Source: Mesocentrotus franciscanus
Lineage: Eukaryota > Echinodermata > Echinoidea > Camarodonta > Strongylocentrotidae
Length of the DNA stretch: 64,000 nt
Direction: 5' to 3'
NCBI GenBank assembly: GCA_037976565.1
Contig: CP137675.1
Coordinates: 30,951,820-31,015,819, forward strand
Below the pieces are notes generated by a model. It saw only the letters and a list, made by a program, of their open reading frames with translations. It had not been told where the DNA came from and did no database searches. Position 1 is the stretch's first letter, and each line of letters starts with the position of its first letter. Positions 59,852-64,000 of the stretch are shown here, in pieces. The translations under genes and the position numbers were made by a program.

Positions 59852-62080
59852 ATGTTGATGCTGAAATTCCTTCTCATTTTGTTTTACGTCCAGTTTTCTC
59901 ACGCTCTGACTGAATATCAACAGTACGGTAAGAACGTAAAAAAGTTGAATGCCACAACAACAAACCACTTCTGAAAAATGTCAACTTAAGATTTTGAATA
60001 GGTTTTCTGTTGTTTTCCCAATTGTTCTGTAATTATATGTTTCAGTGTACGGAATATTACTTCTTAAACATTTGAAGTATTTTTAATTTAAAATATCGAG
60101 ATAGGATTATCAGTTTTTAAAAACCAACACAAAAGAAGAAGAAGAATGTATCATATAATCTATTGGTTACGAACTTTTGCGTGACGTAACGGAAGATTTT
60201 GCCAAATTGCCATGGCAAATTTTCTTCTAGAAGAAATCCTGGTGTTTTGTCAAATAGAAAAAATACTTGCTAAGGTTTTGTGCCTTGTGACTTTCTCGTA
60301 TGCTTAGTTTCTTGATGATTTTATTTCCGCCTTTTCTTCTATTTCTTTCCGTTTGAAAATGTCTGTTTTCGACTTCATCAAAATAACGGAATCGTGTCCT
60401 TGTAATAGGATTTAGATCCATATGATAACTTTCGTATTCATATAGATGAATATTCTATACTGATTTTATTTATAAAAATAAACCTTCCTATTTTAGTCGA
60501 TTGTGAAAGTGTAAAATAGGAGCTGCCTACACGCATTCCAACACGCTCCCGTTTCTCTCTTTCCCCATATGATCTCTCTCTCTCTCCCTCTCTCCCTCTA
60601 ACCCTCTCTAACCCCCCTCTCTCTCCTCTCTCTCTCTGTTTCTCTCTCTATCTCCATCTCTCCCTTCCCCTCTCTCTTTCTCTCTCCCTCTCTTCTCTCT
60701 TCTCTCTCTCGCTCCCCTCATCTCTCTCATTTTCCCAATCACTCTTGTGCTTTCTTTTTCCTTTTTTAAACTTCTTTCCACTTATCCCTGTATTCCCCCT
60801 TCTCTCTCTCTCCCTCTCTTTCTCTCTCTTTCTCATTAGCCCTCTCCCCATCCCTATCTTCTTCTCTCGTTCTTTTCCAGGTTTCTTCATACACTCACAT
60901 GAGATTATCTCTATGAGCTATTTAATCTATTCATACACGTTTCTGTTGGTTTTAGACAAACGTTCGTCCTATATCGAGATCGTGCATCCGCGTGTAATCC
61001 ATAATGATTTCGAAAGTCGTCATCGTCGGTCAACGTCTCCCTCGATATCGCAGCATCACAAAAACCTGCAGTACATGTTTGCCACGAAGGAGACGAATTT
61101 CCATTTGATACTGAAGTTGAACGAAGGTTTGATCTCGCCTGGTTTCGTCCTGGAGAGACGATCGTCGTCTAATGTGTCTCGATCACGTTTTGAACCAGCG
61201 TATGAACGCCATCATCATTGCTCTTATCATGGAGTGGTTCGTGGCCACGCAAATTCCCAGGTCGCTGTCAACGTGTGTCGAGGATTGGTAAGCGTTTTTT
61301 AATTTTAATTGTGATACTACTATTTTCAGTAGAAATATTGGGTAAGAGTATTCAATTTTAAGATATATTCATTGTTCTTAAACACTGAGTCCATTGCAGG
61401 TGATCATTTCGTAAACAGTTCATTATTTACCTACCGAATCTCTAAGTCATTCAGAAGATGCCATTAATGACCTTGTGAAAGGTAGGGGTGGAAAAAGATT
61501 GTCATGTTAACGAAAATGTAGAGGAATTATACAATTTGCGATGTGTCCCGAAAATGTCGAATAATGTGAATTTTCTCTCCTCGCCAAAACTATCATTGCG
61601 AATCTTGCTGTCATTGACGTTAATATCATTCTACGTTTATGTTCAACATATATTTTCTTGTTAAAAATAATTACTATTAACGACATGCCGTCATCGTGTT
61701 GGTTTGTCCGACTTATATCAATTTAAATGATTTTATTTCTCATGCATAACATAATACAACGAACAAGTATATTACAAAAAATATACAATGAAACGACAAA
61801 TATAATAGTAATATACTAATATCACGAGAAAAGAGGAACTAACTAGAAGCAGAGCTTGTTGAAGTATTAGTTTTAACTTATATATATTATATTGTGTCTC
61901 ATGAACATTGACAGAGGGGACTCATTTCACTAGGAGAGGAGGAGGATTTCTTTATCGAACCCGTCAATGCATCGACATATGATAAGGAGAGTGATGACGG
62001 TTCGCATATCATCTACAAATCTTTATTGAACCGAGGAAAGACGAATTCGACTCCTAATGATGCCTTCTGTTCAGACACCG
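59852..62080 (+). CDS. ADAM/ADAMTS-family metalloprotease, 5' part (signal peptide and prodomain)
   Basis: Exons so far: 59852-59927, 60956-61287 and 61915-62080, with donors CGGTAAG, TTGGTAAG and CCGGTAAGT and acceptors GTTTTAG and TTGACAG. All phases match, giving about 191 residues. The signal peptide MLMLKFLLILFYVQFSHA is followed by the reprolysin prodomain: YIEIVHPRVI, NFHLILKLNEGLISPGFVLE, HHCSYHGVVRGHANSQVAV, CRGL-RGLISLGEEEDFFIEPV and HIIYKS. N-glycosylation sites are NVS, NAS and NST. Cys in DAFCSDT near the end may serve the cysteine switch. These enzymes cleave matrix and cell-surface proteins; the zinc-binding HExxH exon is not in view. Earlier in-frame ATGs exist from 59741, but the signal peptide favours 59852. 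Confidence 0.82.
60563..60850 (+). repeat. CT-rich microsatellite in the metalloprotease intron
   Basis: CTCTCTCC and TTCTCTCT runs. It leaves an accidental open frame running into exon 2. Confidence 0.9.
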
Positions 62081-62097
62081 GTAAGTCGAAATCAAAA

Positions 62098-62215
62098 ATA
62101 ATGAAAATAATAATAATAATACTAGTAATGATGATAATAATAATAATAATGATAATAATAATGATAATAATAATGATAATAATAATGATAATAATATTAA
62201 TGATAATGATAATTT
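62098..62215 (+). repeat. AAT/GATAAT microsatellite
   Basis: Repeats of AATAATGATAAT directly after exon 3. Confidence 0.9.
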
Positions 62216-62587
62216 TGTTTATTACATTAGTACTAATAATAACTGTTTCTTATAAAGGGCTTTACCAGTTACAACCGAACAAAGGGTTTACAATATTATT
62301 ATTACCTCGGACACCGGGTTCAAATTCTATTCCGCGCATTCTCCACACCCTGGGTAGCATTCCAGCTAGTCGCCTTTTTACGGCCGCGCACATAATAATT
62401 TAATTAGTCGACCTTCGTATCCCAATAGGATACCCAATCATCACCTCGGTAATATTGATTAGATTTACTTTATTGAACGGATGGTGTCAGGATGGTGCCT
62501 AAAAGTGCCATTTTAGGCACCATATTGAATCAATTTGTTATAATGCAATTTCGATGATTCCAAAACCTCATCATATGAAGATCCGTA

Positions 62588-62752
62588 TCAGGACAATTAC
62601 CCCCTGAACAATCACCCCCGGAAAATTACCCCCGGAAAACTACCCCCTTGGTTGTCCTTGGGGGTAATTTTCCGGGGGGTAATTGTCCTTGGGGGTAATT
62701 GTCCCGCTGGTAATTGGCCGGGGGATGGTCGTCCAGGGGGTAATTGTTCTAG
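62588..62752. repeat. GGGGGTAATT-type repeat array with strand switch
   Basis: CCCCCGGAAAATTA-like units of about 14-17 bases on the plus strand switch midway to the complementary TTGGGGGTAATTTTCC form, so the array folds on itself. Confidence 0.8.
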
Positions 62753-62759
62753 AACCATG

Positions 62760-63610
62760 AAGATCAACCATCCACTTCTAAACACTTACAAAATACGATT
62801 GTATTGACCATTACACAACAATCAACATTACCTTTTAAACAGATGAAACTAGAACTCGACCGTTTTCGGAGAATGGGAAAGATACATATATAACATCTTT
62901 TTGATAACATATCAATAACATTAAGATGGCAATAAAAGCATTTGTAAACAACTAAGACATCTTATACTAATGCACATTTTCCCTGCATGTGGATTATATT
63001 AAGATATAAACTTACGCAATTGCACGGTTATGATATGCCAAACTTTGATATCACAATAGTTACAAAGTTGGCAATATTTTTACATCTTTGGTAATAAATA
63101 GTTCAAAACATTTTCAATGTAATTAGGCGATGTATGCCTACCGTCGGTACAGCGCGCGTCTCTACGTCTTTATGTATCAGGGAATTACACATTTCCCTGG
63201 GTTGACCTCATTAGGGCGGCGTGTGGACATTCCACGATTACGTAATGAGAAGGTCATCTATTAGCGACCTGCTTGTCGCGTGTGACCTTGTATGACCCCT
63301 TACACCTGTCAATTATGACATGCCGTCCTTGTCCTCCTAAGGTCACGAATGTTTTCATGCACTAGTCTTAAAGTCACAGACCCGGATAGAAGGCTTTTCG
63401 CATATATGCATGTAAAATGCTACTCTTAAGACCAAACATATTTGGGACTGTGAATACACTGCTGCACTAGTTTAAAATGAACTTTTTGTTTGTCTTGCTA
63501 AATTACCGCGACTTAACAAATTAGAAGGCTAAATAGGTTCATCCATGTGTGACTGTAATTCCAGTCATGAATGAAAAAAAACCCGAGGCATTTTGCTACT
63601 GTCGATCTTC
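62760..63610. other. Intronic or intergenic DNA, no exon seen
   Basis: No HExxH-bearing or other metalloprotease exon was found. The gene presumably continues beyond 64000. Confidence 0.4.
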
Positions 63611-63617
63611 TACACCT

Positions 63618-63842
63618 AACGGAGGAGTAGGAGGAGGAGGGAGAGGAAGGAGGAGAAGAGGGAGACAAAAGGAGGAGAAAAAGAAGAAGGAGAAGAAGGA
63701 GAAGAAGAAGAAGAAGAAGAAGAAGAAGAAGAAGAAGAAGAAAAAAAAAGTATAAGAAGAAAAGGAGAAGAAGAAAAAGAAGAAGAAGAAGAAGAAGAAG
63801 AAGAAGAAGAAGAAGAAGAGGAGAAGAAGAACCTGAAGAAGA
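63618..63842 (+). repeat. GAA/GGA polypurine tract
   Basis: Over 200 bases of almost pure purine on the plus strand, mostly GAA triplets. Confidence 0.95.
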
Positions 63843-64000
63843 AGATTGGATCCCAAACTAAAAAGAAAATAAGAAATAAGGACTTGGAAATTTCTCTTAA
63901 ACTACGAAGTAATTCATGTTACGAAATGCAAAAACAAGACTTATGCACATACCTACACTGAACCACAATATAACCACGCGCTCCATATACATATAAATGA

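Noticed and set aside
60745..60955. Leu/Ser/Phe-rich start of the metalloprotease frame
   Set aside because: CT microsatellite upstream of the acceptor at 60955; splicing from 59927 gives a proper signal peptide.

Overview
This window is eukaryotic: spliced genes with GT-AG introns, large intergenic spaces, dense microsatellites and many small transposons. Gene content and repeat style (C1q-domain genes, tRNA-derived SINEs ending in an ATT/ATC tail, many TTAA-flanked MITEs) suggest a marine invertebrate deuterostome, most likely an echinoderm such as a sea urchin. That assignment is an inference; no single sequence proves it.

Six host genes can be assembled from splice sites and reading frames. 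(1) 2385-4249, plus: a type II membrane carbohydrate sulfotransferase of the HNK-1/CHST family with a degenerate PAPS 5'-phosphosulfate loop. (2) and (3) 16391-11873 and 25808-23772, minus: two intact paralogues encoding a nearly bare C1q globular domain, each with three exons, the first only 19 coding bases. (4) 34413-32240, minus: PHAX, the phosphorylated adaptor for snRNA export. (5) 45801-42323, minus: a two-exon gene for a small type I membrane protein rich in Gly, Met and Asn, not recognised. (6) 59852-62080, plus: the 5' end (signal peptide and prodomain) of an ADAM/ADAMTS metalloprotease that runs on towards the right edge.

The main structural feature is a tandem segmental duplication of about 10 kb. 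Unit 1 spans roughly 5.93-16.56 kb and unit 2 roughly 16.56-26.01 kb, each carrying one C1q gene. Because the units are paralogous, each serves as an empty-site control for insertions in the other. This resolves exact borders and target duplications for an 861-bp palindromic element (TAA), a 526-bp TTAA element, a 140-bp hAT-like MITE (8-bp target duplication), a 7SL-like SINE that abuts a C1q stop codon, and a dead LINE.

The rest (26-32 kb, 38-42 kb, 46-59 kb, 62-64 kb) is mostly non-coding: microsatellites, polypurine tracts, foldback elements, SINE remnants and 5'-truncated retroelements. Most long uninterrupted frames there are low-complexity artefacts (poly-His, poly-Glu/Arg, poly-Leu/Ser) and are not genes.
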